Shown here in pieces: positions 1-11,810 of a stretch of 64,000 nt of DNA (its first letter is position 1; each line of letters starts with the position of its first letter). This stretch comes from Panax quinquefolius. Taxonomy: Eukaryota > Streptophyta > Magnoliopsida > Apiales > Araliaceae. Location: NCBI GenBank assembly GCA_020205615.1, contig CM035160.1, positions 125,207,605 to 125,271,604 of the forward strand, read 5' to 3'. The notes beneath the pieces were generated by a model, which saw only the letters and a list, made by a program, of their open reading frames with translations, was not told the DNA's origin and did no database searches. Position numbers and translations under genes: made by a program.

Positions 1-600
1 GTCGAAACTAAATCGTAAATCTGTGCCCATAGCTTTTTGCAAAACTAACCCAAAATCGTGAAGTGAATCTTGGGTCTCGATCGAAACTATGGATCTTGGC
101 ATACCATGCGATCTTACAATCTCGTTTATGTACATCTGAGCAAGGCGTTCAAGTGTATAAGTTTCTCGTATTGGTAAGAAATGAAAGCGGACTTGGTCAA
201 TCTATCAACAATGACCCAAATCACATCTATACCTTGAGAAACCTTAGGAAGACCGGTAATGAAATCCATGGTAATGTGCTCCCACTTCCATCCTGAAATT
301 TCAAGTGGTTGCAATGGACCTTTTGGTACTTGATGCTCCTCCTTGACTCGTTGACACATTAGACACCTTGAGATAAACTGCGCTATCTCTCTCTTCATAT
401 TGCCCCACCAAAATGTATGTCAAAGATTATGATACATTTTGGTACTCCCAGGATGGATTGCAAATGGTGTGTTGTGCGCTTTAATCATGATTTTATACTT
501 TAAATCAAGGTCGTTAGGAACACCTGAAATGCAGAGTTGACTTCGAAGTATTCCTTCTTCATCGATTCTTGCTTACGTATAGCACCTTCTTGCACTTTCT
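1..600 (-). pseudogene. Integrase (N-terminal zinc-binding part and first half of catalytic core), element 1
   Basis: Integrase joins the reverse-transcribed element DNA to host DNA. On the minus strand around 394-465 I read the HH half of the zinc-binding domain (IHPGSTKMYH, then [13 protein letters not shown]), followed by CLMC at about 340-375. The first catalytic aspartate is in [13 protein letters not shown] (about 244-295). The stretch at 1-90 corresponds to the second-aspartate region. The open part is 126-398, with frameshifts on both sides. The remainder lies outside the window. The family assignment is secure; the exact boundaries are not. Confidence 0.85.
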
Positions 601-713
601 TCCTCATACGCATCGACTCCAGTGCGTAGCTTGGCGCGACTTTAACTTTATCAATTAAAGTCGGTTCTACTCAGTATATTCGCCATCATCACATGGGTCC
701 ACAGTCTTTAACT

Positions 714-1088
714 CTATCTCCATCCTTTGCAAGTCACCTGAAAATGGGCCTTTGTGTTGACAATATAATCTTCGTGCTTTGTATATGATCTTCTACTCGA
801 TGCGTCGGCTACCACGTTAAACTTTTCGGGATGGTATTGGATGGTATGATCATAATCTTTCAACAGTTCAAGCCAACGTCGTTGTCGCATGTTGAGTTCC
901 TTTTGAGTGAAGAAATATTTGAGGCTTTTATGATCCGTAAAGATCTCCACCTTCTCCCCATACAAGTAATGCCTCCAAATTTTAAGTGTGAAGACCACAG
1001 CTGCTAACTCTAGGTCATGAGTAGGATAATTCCTCTCATATTCTTTGAGTTGTCGTGAGGCATAGGCTATGACTTTCCCATGTTGCAT
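714..1088 (-). pseudogene. Ribonuclease H domain, element 1
   Basis: This is the best-preserved domain of element 1. The minus-strand reading of about 124 residues begins at [12 protein letters not shown]. It contains the catalytic-site landmarks HDLELAAVV (glutamate) and [11 protein letters not shown] (aspartate), and ends at [11 protein letters not shown], where the family normally has ADALSRR. RNase H removes the RNA strand during cDNA synthesis. The domain sits between RT (higher coordinates) and integrase (lower coordinates), as in all Ty3/gypsy elements. The first RNase H aspartate region upstream is in a different frame. Confidence 0.9.
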
Positions 1089-1945
1089 GAGAACACATCC
1101 TAACCCTTTGCTGAAGCATCACTTTGTAGATGACAAATCCTCGAACCGGATGGTATTGTGAGCAGTCTTTGAAATGAGTCTCCTCTTGAGTTCTTGAAAA
1201 CTCTTCTCACATTCCTCGCTCCAACCAAACTTTGTATCTTTCCAAGTCGGTGAGTTAGTGGAGTAGCGATTAGAAAACCCTTCTACGAATCTCAGATAAT
1301 AACCAACTAAGCCGAGAAAGCTACGTACTTGATCCATGATTTAGGTTGCTCCCGACTTTGAATAGCTTCAATCTTTCTTTGGGTCAACGGATATTCCATG
1401 ACTTGATACTACGTGCCCAAGGAATGCTACTTCCTCGAAGCGAACTCGCATTTCTTCAACTTGGCATAAAGCTTATATTCACGAAGCTTTTGGAGTGTCG
1501 ACCTCAAGTGTTGCTCATGATCTTCACGGCTTTTGGAATAAATAAGGATGTCATCAATAAAGGCGACCACAAAGTGATCCAAATATTCCTTGAATACTCG
1601 GTTCATCATATCCATGAAGGCGGCGAGCATTAGTCGATCAAAGGACATGACTAGGAATTCATAATGCCGTCTTAGGAGTTACGAAAGCCGTCTTTGGAAT
1701 GTCATCGGTTCTAATCTTCAATTGGTGATATCCGGACGAAGATCAATCTTTGAAAAAATTTGGCTCCTTACAACTTGGTCAAACAGGTCATCAATACGTG
1801 GCAATGGGTACCTATTTTTGATGGTGACATGATTCAACTCCAGATAATCAATACAAAATCGCATACTCCCATCTTTCTTCTTCACGAATAGAACAGGAGC
1901 ACCCCAAGGAGAAAGTACTAGGACGAATAAAGCCATGTCTAACAA
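1089..1945 (-). pseudogene. Reverse transcriptase, element 1, frameshifted
   Basis: Three minus-strand pieces in different frames make up the RT. Positions 1718-1945 hold the fingers and palm start ([19 protein letters not shown], then [14 protein letters not shown] and FSKIDLR). Positions 1427-1648 hold the catalytic [11 protein letters not shown] box and the [11 protein letters not shown] motif. Positions 1119-1337 hold the RT-RNase H connection (VRSFLGLVGYY). The catalytic aspartates are still legible, but the frame breaks between pieces mean no continuous enzyme is encoded. The plus-strand open frame at 1346-1633 is only an antisense shadow. Confidence 0.88.
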
Positions 1946-2600
1946 TTCCTGCGGTTGAGTCTTTAACTCCGAAGTTCATAGGAGCCATTCGATATGGGGC
2001 TTTAGAAATGGGTTTTATCTGGGGTTCAAGGTCGATACAAAATTCAATTTCACGCTACTGGGGTAGGCGAGAAGTTCTTGAGAATACGTCGGAAATTCAT
2101 TAACAATAGAAATATTATTCAAAATTGGCGTATTTTTGTTTAGATCTGTGACATGAGCTAAGAAAACTTGACATCCGTTTTTCAATAAGCGAATAGCTTT
2201 ATGGCTTGAGATGAGCGGTGATTGATTTTAATGGTTTGGTTGCTTGAATTCCATAATAGGTCGATTAGGAATATGAAAGCTAACAACCTTACTGAAAATA
2301 ATCAATTTTTGCATGATGAGTAGTTAACCAATCAATCCACAGAATTACATCAAATGCAAGTATTTTTAATGTAATAAGATCGACGCAAGTAATGTGTGGT
2401 ACCAACTTGAACCAAACAAGACTTATAAACGAGTGGATGTAATGAAGGTTTCTCCCAACGGAGTTTCCACGAGATAAGTCAAAGTCTAATTTCTCCGGAG
2501 TCAAATTTAATCGTTGGTGCCGAGTAGGAGAAATAAAAGAATGGGTAGAACAGGTATCAAATAAGGTATAGACTTCATTTAGAGTTTATGATAAGCTTAC
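1946..2600 (-). pseudogene. Retroviral-type aspartic protease and linker, element 1
   Basis: On the minus strand the active-site loop reads DTCSTHSFIS at about 2530-2575, where the family has DTGSTHSF, so the glycine has become cysteine. It is followed by LNLTPEKLDFDL and, near the end, FDVILWIDWLTTHHAKIDY (about 2289-2360), a typical end of Tekay protease. The stretch 1946-2100 matches the protease-RT linker (residues like ISKAPYRMAP). Protease would cut the Gag-Pol polyprotein. Stops and shifts, and the altered active site, indicate loss of function. Confidence 0.78.
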
Positions 2601-2639
2601 GTGATGACCTCATTTGGGTTCCTTGCTTTTTGGGAGGTC

Positions 2640-3816
2640 ACTACAAAACGCTCTCCCTTGCACTCTTGGCTTTGACTTTTACGGGATGACCTTTGGTGCC
2701 TCCATCCTAGCTGAACTTGTCTTGATTGAGCGACAAAATCGGGCTAGGTGACCTTCTCTTCCACAATTATAACATGCTTTGGGCGGACATCGCTCGCGGT
2801 TTGGGCGATGTGTCCCTCTCCTCGCATTTGAAGCATATGATAGGTGGTCGTTCTCCTTCCTTAACAATGGGTCTTTGATCTTTGACGTCTTTCCATCATT
2901 GTTGAATCTCCTCTTCTTGAAATGTCCATTTTCTTGTCTTGGCCATGATTACCACATAGAAGTGGTTACCATTTACGCATGTTGATTCCCTCCACGTTTG
3001 TTGTCGTAGTTTAGATGGTGATACCATTTGGTATTTTTATGCTACTTAATGTTGCTTTCTCTTAGTTAAGTTGACTCGTTATCAGCGCTCTAATAATGAG
3101 CCCTATTTATAACATCGAGTACAAACACAATTTATAAGAAATAAGATATTGATGTATCTCGAGTTTCAAACCTCTTAAAAACATTCGCGTCATTCACTCC
3201 TCATTATCGACCAAATGGGATGTAAACCGGATAACTCATAAATTTAGCCCTCGTATTGCGACACGGTCATATTATTTTGTTCCAATTTGATAAACTCCAC
3301 TTCTTTCATGTAACGAATACTCTCGGGAAAGTACTTGTCGTTGAATAGCTCTTGGAACTTCTCCCAAGACATCTTGAGTGCGTCAGTTTGAGTACGTTTT
3401 CTGATTCCCACGATGTCGCCTCTTCACGCAACATAAGAAGGTGGCGAAGGGAACCTTTTGCTCCTCGGAGCATCCCAAGACATCAAATATCTTGGTGATC
3501 TGCTTTATCCATGCTTCCGCCTTAAGTGGTTTTGGTTCTCCAATAACTCCGGTGGTCCCAGCTCCTTGAACTGTTTAGCGGTGACCGTCTGAGAGTTTCC
3601 AGTGTTTCCACCTACATTTTGGACAGGAGCCGCTCTCGCCTGATTTTGCATGAATTACATAAAGCCTCTAATCAGTCCAACATTCATCATTTGGTCAGTG
3701 TTGTTGTTTGCATGAGGATTGTCGCCTTCCTGATGCACATTCTCCTTATTATTGATATGTGGAGACTCAACGGTCTCTTGTGCTCCATTGCTATTTTCAA
3801 CATTCTCGGATGTCAT
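2640..3816 (-). pseudogene. Gag with CCHC zinc knuckle, element 1
   Basis: Gag is the structural protein that packages element RNA. I place its start at the minus-strand ATG at 3814-3816 (MTSENVEN), which opens an Asn- and Gln-rich N-terminus and lies about 170 bp inside the PBS. The core follows through about 3240-3600 in several frames, with landmarks such as FKELGPPEF and MKEVEFIKLEQ. A single zinc knuckle, CYNCGREGHLARFC, lies at about 2725-2772. Multiple frameshifts separate these parts. Confidence 0.82.
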
Positions 3817-3988
3817 TTTTGATCTCTTGCCACAAAACAAAGGTTCATTAACATATAACATATTATCCATATACTTTGGTGACCAATTATATACCAAAAA
3901 AAAACTTAGGTAGGTCATATATAGCGAAGGAATTCCCGTCTCTCCCTCCCAGTTCTAGTCTCACATCTTAGCCGGGATCATATCCTAA

Positions 3989-4000
3989 GCTTTGATACCA
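3989..4000 (-). promoter_or_regulatory. Primer-binding site, initiator-Met tRNA type, element 1
   Basis: The minus strand reads TGGTATCAAAGC, one base from the usual plant TGGTATCAGAGC. It lies 5 bp inside the LTR edge at 4006, and this site primes minus-strand cDNA synthesis. Confidence 0.88.
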
Positions 4001-5105
4001 AGCTATGGCGCCCCAAAATTAGGTATATATCACCCATCTTGGGTGCATGAATACATAGTGCAGAATTCAAATACAACTTACTAATCTGGCTTGTAAATGT
4101 ACAATCGACAAAATAAAAACTATGAGTTTGAATACAAATATTGTCTACTAGAGATTATACAAACTCAAAAGTAGTCCTCATTACAATTATTATCACACTA
4201 TTTCACGGAATAGTGAGGACTACTAATCTTATCCTCTGGACCATCACTCGTTTCCTCAGACTCGTCCCGGCTATATTCTCATTTCACGAAGAGAACGGTG
4301 AAAGAAAGGGTGAGCTCAACTAGCCCGATAAGAAATATTATGACTAAGATAATGCGAGAATAAATTATCATTAGTCTCCAACAATGTTAAAGCGATAAAA
4401 TATAATAGACATCAAGTTTAAGCTATGGTAGAACAAGCAATCCATTAAAAGAGTCGAGTAGAAAATAAAATCTACTATCTTTTATGATTTAAAAGGTTTT
4501 TCATCAATTGTTATCATTTGGGACTCGAACAATAAATAATCCACATCATCGAATCACCCTTACTTTTCTGACCAGGATATTCTTTAGTATCCGACCACAA
4601 TTATCCATACCTACGGGCGAGAATATTTGTGTATTCATTAATGGTCATGATCATACCAACAAGCTGTCCATCGATGCACTATGGGCGAATGAGGACTTTT
4701 ACCACATCATTTGTAACATTACGATTATGATTATACGAATAATCACAGTCGTCATAATCATACCAAGTCCATCTATGCACTTTCTGAGGCCATAGATGAC
4801 TTTCAAAAAATATATAAATATGAGGATGATGACAATGATATAAGAATTGATAAAACAAGTTCAAGAATTAATTTATCTAGGAACCGATAACGTCCAAATT
4901 GTCGACATGATCTTTGTTTTGTAGAGTAAAATTCAAGAATGCTTAGAAGAATATTTCCATGAAAAGATCTTTGGATGAAGCGCAAAATATCAAGGATATT
5001 CCACAAATTTCATGGAGTATAGAAGTCAAAGTTTTAACCAACTAAGTATAATAAATAATGGAATAACAAAAGAAATCACCATGCATGCGATACTTGGCAT
5101 AGGCG

Positions 5106-5460
5106 GGTTATTCAACGAGAATACTAAATAACGGAACGGTCGGTAAGAAATTCACACCTACGGGATGTTCCAATGAGAATAACCAAAGGCGAAATCGAAT
5201 TCAGGCGTAAAAAAAGCGCGAACGAGGATATTCCAAAAGAAATAATAAAAAGCGGAATCGGTCCGGTGTAAAGCGCCTTGTGATTCACGAGGATATTCAA
5301 TGCGAATAATAAAAGGCGGAATCGAATCGGCGTAAAATGCATGAATGAGACATGATATTCCAATAGAATAATAAAAGGCGGAATAATAGAAGAATGTCAC
5401 CAAGTATAGGGTAGACCAGCATATACTGAGTTATTCAACAGAATAATAAGAAATGGAATA
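5106..5460. repeat. About 63-bp tandem array inside the LTR of element 1
   Basis: Units begin with GATATTCCAA or a variant at about 5106, 5164, 5227, 5292 and 5354, each followed by AATAATAAAAGGCGGAA. Spacings are 58 to 65 bp. The same array, diverged, sits at 29538-29825 in the sister LTR. Confidence 0.8.
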
Positions 5461-5625
5461 ACAACAGTTCTCTTCATGAATAAGAAAGAATAACACCTTA
5501 CTACCGTAAAAAGAAGCTGAATATAAGAGTAGTTAAGTAGCGAAAAAACTTTTCTTCTTTCTCTCTATAAGTTTCTCTCTCTAGAGTTTACGTGAATTAA
5601 GTAAGAAATAATGAAGGAATGAGCT

Positions 5626-5633
5626 TATTTATA
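5626..5633 (-). promoter_or_regulatory. TATA box of the element 1 LTR
   Basis: The minus strand reads CTATAAATAAG. The same motif occurs at the equivalent place in the other Tekay LTRs here (30015, 38780, 44666), so it is probably the conserved core promoter of this family. Confidence 0.65.
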
Positions 5634-5730
5634 GGAGAATGGACTGCATAGTAACTAATTCATGAGCAGTCCAGATTGATTTACTTTTAATCGGATGGTC
5701 CATATTTAAAGCAAAATCTTTTAAATAAAA

Positions 5731-5738
<8 letters not shown>

Positions 5739-5768
<30 letters not shown>
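5739..5768. repeat. TA microsatellite
   Basis: About 15 TA units within the LTR. The overlapping short open frames that read as alternating Ile-Tyr are translations of it. Confidence 0.9.
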
Positions 5769-5769
<1 letters not shown>

Positions 5770-6689
5770 GATAATAATGGTAGTCCCCCCGTATAAACCA
5801 AACACCCAATTTGACAACTTTGAAAAAACCTCTCAACAATTTAATTTTCAATACCATGGGCCCCACATGTTCCCCTCCCCCCAACATGTCATAATCACTG
5901 GGGTCCCATTATATTTAAATAACTTTCTACCAATTATGTTGAAAAATAGGTAAATGAGCTAAATAATATGCCAAATTTATAAAAACTACCTTATAAAAAT
6001 CCTTCCAATATTTTTAACAACATTTATCATCATTATTATAATTCACAATATTAATCGACGAAAGTCGTTCCCGAGGAAGAGGGCTTTCGATAAGAATTTC
6101 TCCTATCGGTGCATGATTAGGTGACCAAACCTCTCTTTAATGAACTTCTGACATCGTTAATATTGCAAATAATAATATTAATAATTTTGTCGTCTCAATT
6201 ATTGATTTTAACAATATAATAAATATCGACAATAATTGAATCAAATAACATGAGATCTTATGTAACAATTACTATAGCAATAATTGAACAAAAGCGAATG
6301 ACTTCTCGTAAAGCATCGATAATCAATCTGAGTGTGCTTCTTATGCAACCACGTGTATTCTTCTTGTACTTTTACTACCAAGTAGTTCAACGATGTCGGC
6401 GTAAAACTTACTGCCGTTATTTTCATAAAAATATTTTTATCATTTTCTCTCGTCAGAAATGATAATTACATTGTGGGGTCCACCAATGATTAACTTTTGT
6501 TATACGAATATTCCTGCTAAAAAACGAATATTCCCAGACCAATCGAATATAATATAACAACTTGCATACTATGCAAAATTTATAAATATTACCCACAACT
6601 ATAACATTATATCAATTTCACTCCATAATATTCAAAAATAATATTTATAGAAAATTCATCTTTATTCAAAAGTTGGGGTTTCGTTACCA

Positions 6690-7597
6690 TCTCGGACCAT
6701 CACTCTGTTCCCGACTAGTCCAAATACATTCTCATTTCACAAGAAAACAATGACAAAGACAAAGGGTGAGCTCAACTAGACCCGATAAGAAATATTATGA
6801 CTAAGATAATGCGAGAATAAATTATCCTTAGCCTTGAAAGATAACAACCGATAGAATACAATAGACAACAAGTTTTAGATCAACAACTACTGCGGAATAA
6901 ACAATCCATTCGAAGAGTCAAGTAGAGCATAAAATCTACTATCTTCTATGATTTTAAAAGTTTTTCATCAACTTTATAGTTGAGACTCGACAATAAATAA
7001 AATCGAATCATCCACGCTTTTCGACTAAGGATATTCATGTAATCATCAATGGTCGTGATTATCTTTGAATAATCCACGGTCATTATTATACCAACAATTG
7101 TCCATCAATGAACTACGAAGACCGATGAGGACTTTTACCACATCATTACGTTACATTACGGTTATGATTATACCGAATAATCCTTGGTCATAATCATACC
7201 AAGTCCATCTATGCTGCGTAAGCGAAAGATGACTTTCATCACAATATAAGCGTGAGGATGTTGACCATTCCATAACAATTCAATAAAACAAGTTCAAGGA
7301 TAAATTTTAAATATTTATAATTTAATTTATCCAGGATTCAATAATGTTCAAATTGTCAACATAATACTGCTTTGTGGAGTAAAATTCAAGAATAATATTC
7401 ATGTACCAAAAATAATTTGGATGAGAAAAGAAATGTATTTTTCGAATTAAATAGTACCCGTTAATATTACCATGTGAATAGTACTTGAGAATAGTACCTC
7501 GTGAATAGTACCTGACATGAAAAGTACCCCAAAATACAGGAGTGAATAATATTTGGGTGAATAGTAACCGTGAATAGTAACTCGTGAAAAAACGAAA
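6690..7597 (-). repeat. Partial Tekay-type LTR, directly abutting the element 1 LTR
   Basis: It starts inside an LTR: 6690 onward (GGACCATCACTC...GGGTGAGCTCAACTAG) matches the sequence from about 4230, so the first 220 to 230 bp are absent. It ends in a run of GTGAATAGTA-type units (about 7460-7590) like those of LTR subfamily b. The simplest reading is that element 1 inserted into an older related LTR, whose other part lies left of the window. Confidence 0.7.
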
Positions 7598-8866
7598 TGT
7601 AACGAAGGAGATACGTTAAAACGAAAACAACGTTTTGTTAAAGAAATTGTGAAGATGAGTTTTATAATTATGTTTGAATTAAGATTTTGGGTGATGGTAT
7701 ATTTTGATGATTAAAAATATGTTTTCACATATGTAATGAATATAGATATGTGTTATCATATTCTATGCATAATTAACCATTTAAGATCAAGAGTTGAGAT
7801 AAGTTAATGTGTGCACATAACGTGCTCGATAAAATGCCTAAAAGTAATAGTGTTTCTAAACTTTGGTATACAAAGTGTCTATCTAATGGCTAATATTGGA
7901 TATCTAAGTATGAAAAGATGATAATACAAGAATAATAATGGAAAGAAATCGAAAAGGGTAATTTTTGATTTATGAAGGAAAATTAAACATGTAAACAATG
8001 TGTTGAATATGCATTTTTGAAACCAAAGTGGTAAAATAAAATGGTGTGATATCGCACATTAAACTAAACCTGAGAGAGATAGTCTAGCATGTGTGGTGAT
8101 GAAAATGAAAATAAAACCGAGTTGCATATAAAATAGTTAGATGTCTATAAAGACATTATAAAGGATAATAAGATAAAGTAAGGTCTTTCAGTTCCTTTTT
8201 GCTATGTGAACTTGATGATGATCTGCTTTAAAATTTTAGTGTATGATGTATTATATATGTCAAAAGTATGAAATGTGAAAGTCAATCTATGACTATGATG
8301 ATTGAACTATGAATGTTGATTGAGTAAGGAACTCAATCTTTATAGTTGTTATGTGAACTACAACATGTATGTTATGTTTGTTTATGATTATTATTGTATG
8401 TTGAGCATGTTATTATGTGCTACGTGATGCATGAAAATCTATTAGATTTTGTTGAAATTGTCGAGCTCATTCTTGCAAATAACCATTTTTGCGAGATCTG
8501 AAGAATTGAAGGTAACAGCTATGTGCTACTTGATTGTTATGGATCAAAAGTGATATATGAAGATTTAATATCCTAGCTAAGTTGTTATTCTTGTAAACCA
8601 TGTCTAATGTTTTGAATAATGTATTAATGTTGAATTGTAATATTGATTTGTGAATGTAAACTATTGTAGTATTAAAATGATTCTGAGATATTTAGATGTA
8701 AAGGTTGAAGGTTTTTTGGGAGCGAGGATAGTTTGTAATAGAAAATTTTAATTATTCATAAATTTCAATGGTTGTATTATCGTTTAATGATGTAAAATTA
8801 GAGGTTGAATGTATTATTAATGACCAAAGTTGAGAATTAAATTGTATGAATTTTGGGGTCGTTATA
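7598..8866 (+). repeat. LTR copy A (TGTAACGA...TCGTTATA), used as a 5' LTR
   Basis: This 1.27-kb repeat begins TGTAACGAAGG and ends GGGGTCGTTATA, with a PBS one base later. A second copy at 13468-14851 ends TCGTTACA, so the family has the terminal inverted repeat TGTAACGA/TCGTTACA. A lacks about 120 bp present in the second copy at 14055-14174. No coding capacity. Confidence 0.82.
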
Positions 8867-8867
8867 G

Positions 8868-8880
8868 TTGGTATCAAAGC
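8868..8880 (+). promoter_or_regulatory. Primer-binding site, initiator-Met tRNA type
   Basis: TTGGTATCAAAGC directly after the LTR at 7598-8866. The next 60 to 80 bp (GTAGGTTATAAACCTTAGG...) match the leader after the PBS at 15798, so the two plus-strand families are related. Confidence 0.88.
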
Positions 8881-11527
8881 TGTAGGTTATAAACCTTAGG
8901 TAGGGGTACCTTAGGCTATAACCTTAAAGAAGGAAGGTGAAGATAATGAAAGAATAAGCTCAAATAGAGTTTGAATAATAAGAAGTAATGTAAGATACGT
9001 ATAAAGAAGGGATAAAACTTGTGTGAAATGATTCAAAGAAGAATCTCGCAGAGTTATAAGGAATATGAATGTGGGGTTACCCAACTCCAATAATAAGGAT
9101 GTAAGGTGATAACAAATAGACAATGTCTATAAGAAGAGAATGGTAAGGAAGTTAAGAATAGAGAGTTATATTTAAGTATGGTACAGTTGTACTCTTTATT
9201 AGTTGATGTATGGTATCTGGGCTAAACGATTCATTCATAGAGCGGAGGTATATCTGAACTAGCAACTTCGGAACCTAGTTTGTTGGTTGTTTGTGGGAAA
9301 CCACTCGGTAGTACCATATTGAAACTATTAGAGACTCGATGTGTACAAAGTGTAGAAAATGGATACGTATGATGAAAATGTGGAACTCGATTGGAATGTT
9401 GAGTAATGTAAAATGAAGTTAGAAATTCTTAAAGGAAGAATTGTTATATAAACAAGAAGATTCAAAGAAGAATCTTGAAGAGATATAAAGATAAGAAATG
9501 GGAGTTTCCTAACTGCATAAGCCAAGATAACGAATAATGTCGTAAATGAAAGGAAAGAAAGGGGATCGTAAAACAAAACGATCGTGAGTTAACAAAAGAA
9601 TTTTAAGAGAGATGATTATAGAATAAGATCAAGACGTGATCAGTTTAAGTTATAAAAGAAAGATGGCCTATAATGTTTGAATGATTATAGCTTAATGATA
9701 TGAAGATGGTGTACTATGAAATAGTACGAGATAGCTCATGAGGAGTTATAGATGATGTGATCGAGAAATTAAGTATCGAAGCGAAAAGAAAGTTAAGAGC
9801 AAGATAAAGTTACGTGGGGTTTCAAATTGAGGACTCTTGTGATGGCTGAGTTGTACAAATCTTTTTATGGGCGAGGGTTTTGTGCTTTCACTCAGTTTAT
9901 CACATTGATAATCATTGGAATATTTGTGTCGCGCTATTTGTTATATACTTGTTGAGAAGGTGATTCTTTTCTCATGTGTTTAACAGATAGGTAGAGTATA
10001 GTTAGAGAATATTATAAGGTTAAGTGCGAGTTTGTAAAACTCATACTTATAGTAGGTTAAGTGACTTATAATTATATGGTATGTTTTTTAACCCTCTCGG
10101 TGAATGGGCGCTTTGTTATGCGACTAGGATAAGTTCTTAAACTCATATGATTGTGGCAAGTTCTGAACTCATAACGTGTAGTATGTTTGTGGCTGGGTTT
10201 AGATAAGTGTGAATGGAGTATTGAAGATGATAGGAATAGATAGACCTATTAGCAATGGATCATTATAGAAAGTGGAGTTGATGGTGGAAGCATAGGTATT
10301 CTAAATCTACTAGCTATCTTTAGACTTTCAAAATATATTGACTTCGTCTTTGATGTTTACACTTCTATTTTCTTGAAAAACATTGGATCAACTGATGGAA
10401 CCAATGAGTTTTAACAACAATCTTTTATTATTATATATACATGCTAATTGCTTTAGCTAGACAAAAATGATTTGGAATATATCAAAATGTATTTTATATC
10501 ATTAATGCATCATGTAACCTGGTGCAAAGATGATAAAAATGATGGAGTCATCAATGCAGTATTACCTAGTATTGGATGTGATCTAAGGATCGTCAGCCCA
10601 CTATGGTATGATGTAGTATGATAAAATCACCAAATGACGAAATCCTCAACCAATTTGTAAATACAATCTCTTGATGTCGTGGCGTCGTAAAAAGATTTTT
10701 GAAATTTCTTTGAGATATGAGAATACATATTAATGTATGTATATGTATATTTTGGTTGACGTCCTAATTGTTGTAGAGGTCTTTGCTATTTGATTCAGCT
10801 AGACAAATATTGAAAGATGTTCATGAAATTCAAGAGTTTCTTGAGATGTTATGCCAAACCAAATTATTTTGGTGCGGATTCTGATGTTGAAAAGCTGAGA
10901 TGAACAACCCTATTATTAGGGGTTACGCTTAGTTTTATAATTTACGCTGAAATGTTTGTATACAATATATGTACAATAGGTTGATCGCCTAGAGTACTTG
11001 CAGAGGGTGTTTTCAGTCTTTGTGATTGATAAACATTCTGCCAAAGAGTGTTTAAAGTGTGAAGAACCGGGGGTGAAACACTATTAAACCTAGAGAATAG
11101 AGTTCATGGTCTTGTGACCCTCAGCATGATTTGGAATCTTTTAAATTCCTAAGTTATTCATACTACTTCCCAATTATTGAACAATTGTGGAGGATTCTTG
11201 TTATTCTGCAAAATGGAAGTGAAAAAGAAAAGTATTCCTTACAAAGAAGTAAGTCATAAAATGCGACACTGAATGATGGATATGTTGAATAAGTGAGAAA
11301 AGAAATTTTGAAGTGAAAAGGAAGTGAGTTATCAAAGAATAATGTAAAACTTTTAATAGAAAAGTTTAATAATTTTAGAATGATGTTTGTGGAAAGAAAG
11401 TGGTTATAGAAACCAATGAATGAATGAAGTAGTGACGTAAAAATCTACTTTGATAGATTGAAGGAATAAAGTTTAATAAATAAATAAATAAAATTTCGAG
11501 GACGAAATTCTTAGAAGAAGGGGTGAA
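8881..11527 (+). mobile_element. Non-coding internal region of a non-autonomous plus-strand element
   Basis: No open frame here resembles gag or pol, and the longest antisense frames are about 80 residues of low complexity. The 5' end is a leader homologous to the one at 15811. The stretch at about 10840-11130 loosely matches part of the LTR at 15090-15320 (GATGAACAAC, GGTCTTGTGACCCTC). The 3' end (11475-11527) has AATTTCGAGGACGAAATT followed by a purine tract, the usual end of a Tekay internal region. I infer a non-autonomous, LARD-like derivative or a recombinant; its parent is not visible. Confidence 0.55.
11491..11527 (+). other. Polypurine tract 1 and LTR start
   Basis: AATTTCGAGGACGAAATT and then GAAGAAGGGGTGAA run into TGTAATGTCCCGAGAG at 11528. 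This is the standard end of a Tekay internal region and start of a 3' LTR. The purine tract primes plus-strand cDNA synthesis. Confidence 0.75.
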
Positions 11528-11796
11528 TGTAATGTCCCGAGAGTTTGATCATATAATATATGATAATGATCCTTAGAGAAAGATAATGAATGGGTCAAAG
11601 AATATGTAATACTCAAATATAATTGAGTCTAAGTAAATATTATGAAATAAAACTTATAAGAATTTATTATCAAGAATGGCGAGAGTAGAAAATATAAAAC
11701 CTGTATTAAGGTAATGTATTGAAGTTATTCAATGAATAGATTTGAGGAATACCTGAGTAAGGTAGGGTTTCGGTGATTCCGAGGACGGAATCCTTA

Positions 11797-11810
11797 TAAG
11801 GAGGGAAGGA
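11797..11810 (+). other. Polypurine tract 2 abutting the LTR at 11811
   Basis: TAAGGAGGGAAGGA, preceded by GATTCCGAGGACGGAATCC, runs straight into TGTGACATCCC. It is a diverged repeat of the arrangement 283 bp upstream. The 269-bp piece between the two (11528-11796) is AT-rich and non-coding. Confidence 0.72.

Larger units (their letters stand above)
1..6689 (-). mobile_element. Ty3/gypsy Tekay/Del-type chromovirus, element 1, cut by the window's left edge
   Basis: Read on the minus strand, the order from high to low coordinate is LTR, PBS, Gag with zinc knuckle, protease, RT, RNase H, integrase, which is the Ty3/gypsy order. The PBS matches the initiator-methionine tRNA type. The 3' part of integrase, the chromodomain and the 3' LTR would lie left of position 1. 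Every domain is broken by stops or frameshifts, so the copy is dead. The Tekay assignment rests on motif wording and on relatives in this window that do retain a chromodomain. Confidence 0.85.
4006..6689 (-). repeat. 5' LTR of element 1 (Tekay LTR, subfamily a)
   Basis: The left edge (TGGCGCCCC) abuts the PBS. The right edge is set by comparison with the other copies, which end in CTTACA; here the end is mutated and read as TCGTTACCA. About 2.68 kb long. It holds a minus-strand TATA box, a TA microsatellite and a 63-bp tandem array. It is clearly homologous to the LTR at 28444-30776, and more distantly to 37323-40148, 43206-46035 and 59576-61995. Confidence 0.85.

Noticed and set aside
1346..1633. 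Plus-strand 95-residue open frame
   Set aside because: It is antisense to the RT catalytic region of element 1.
3989..4000. tRNA gene at the TGGTATCAAAGC-type strings
   Set aside because: Only the 12 to 13-base primer-binding complement is present, with no cloverleaf.
9828..9900. Possible integrase fragment (MAELYKSFYGRG)
   Set aside because: Similarity to the Tekay motif is limited to a few residues and the surroundings do not align with pol.
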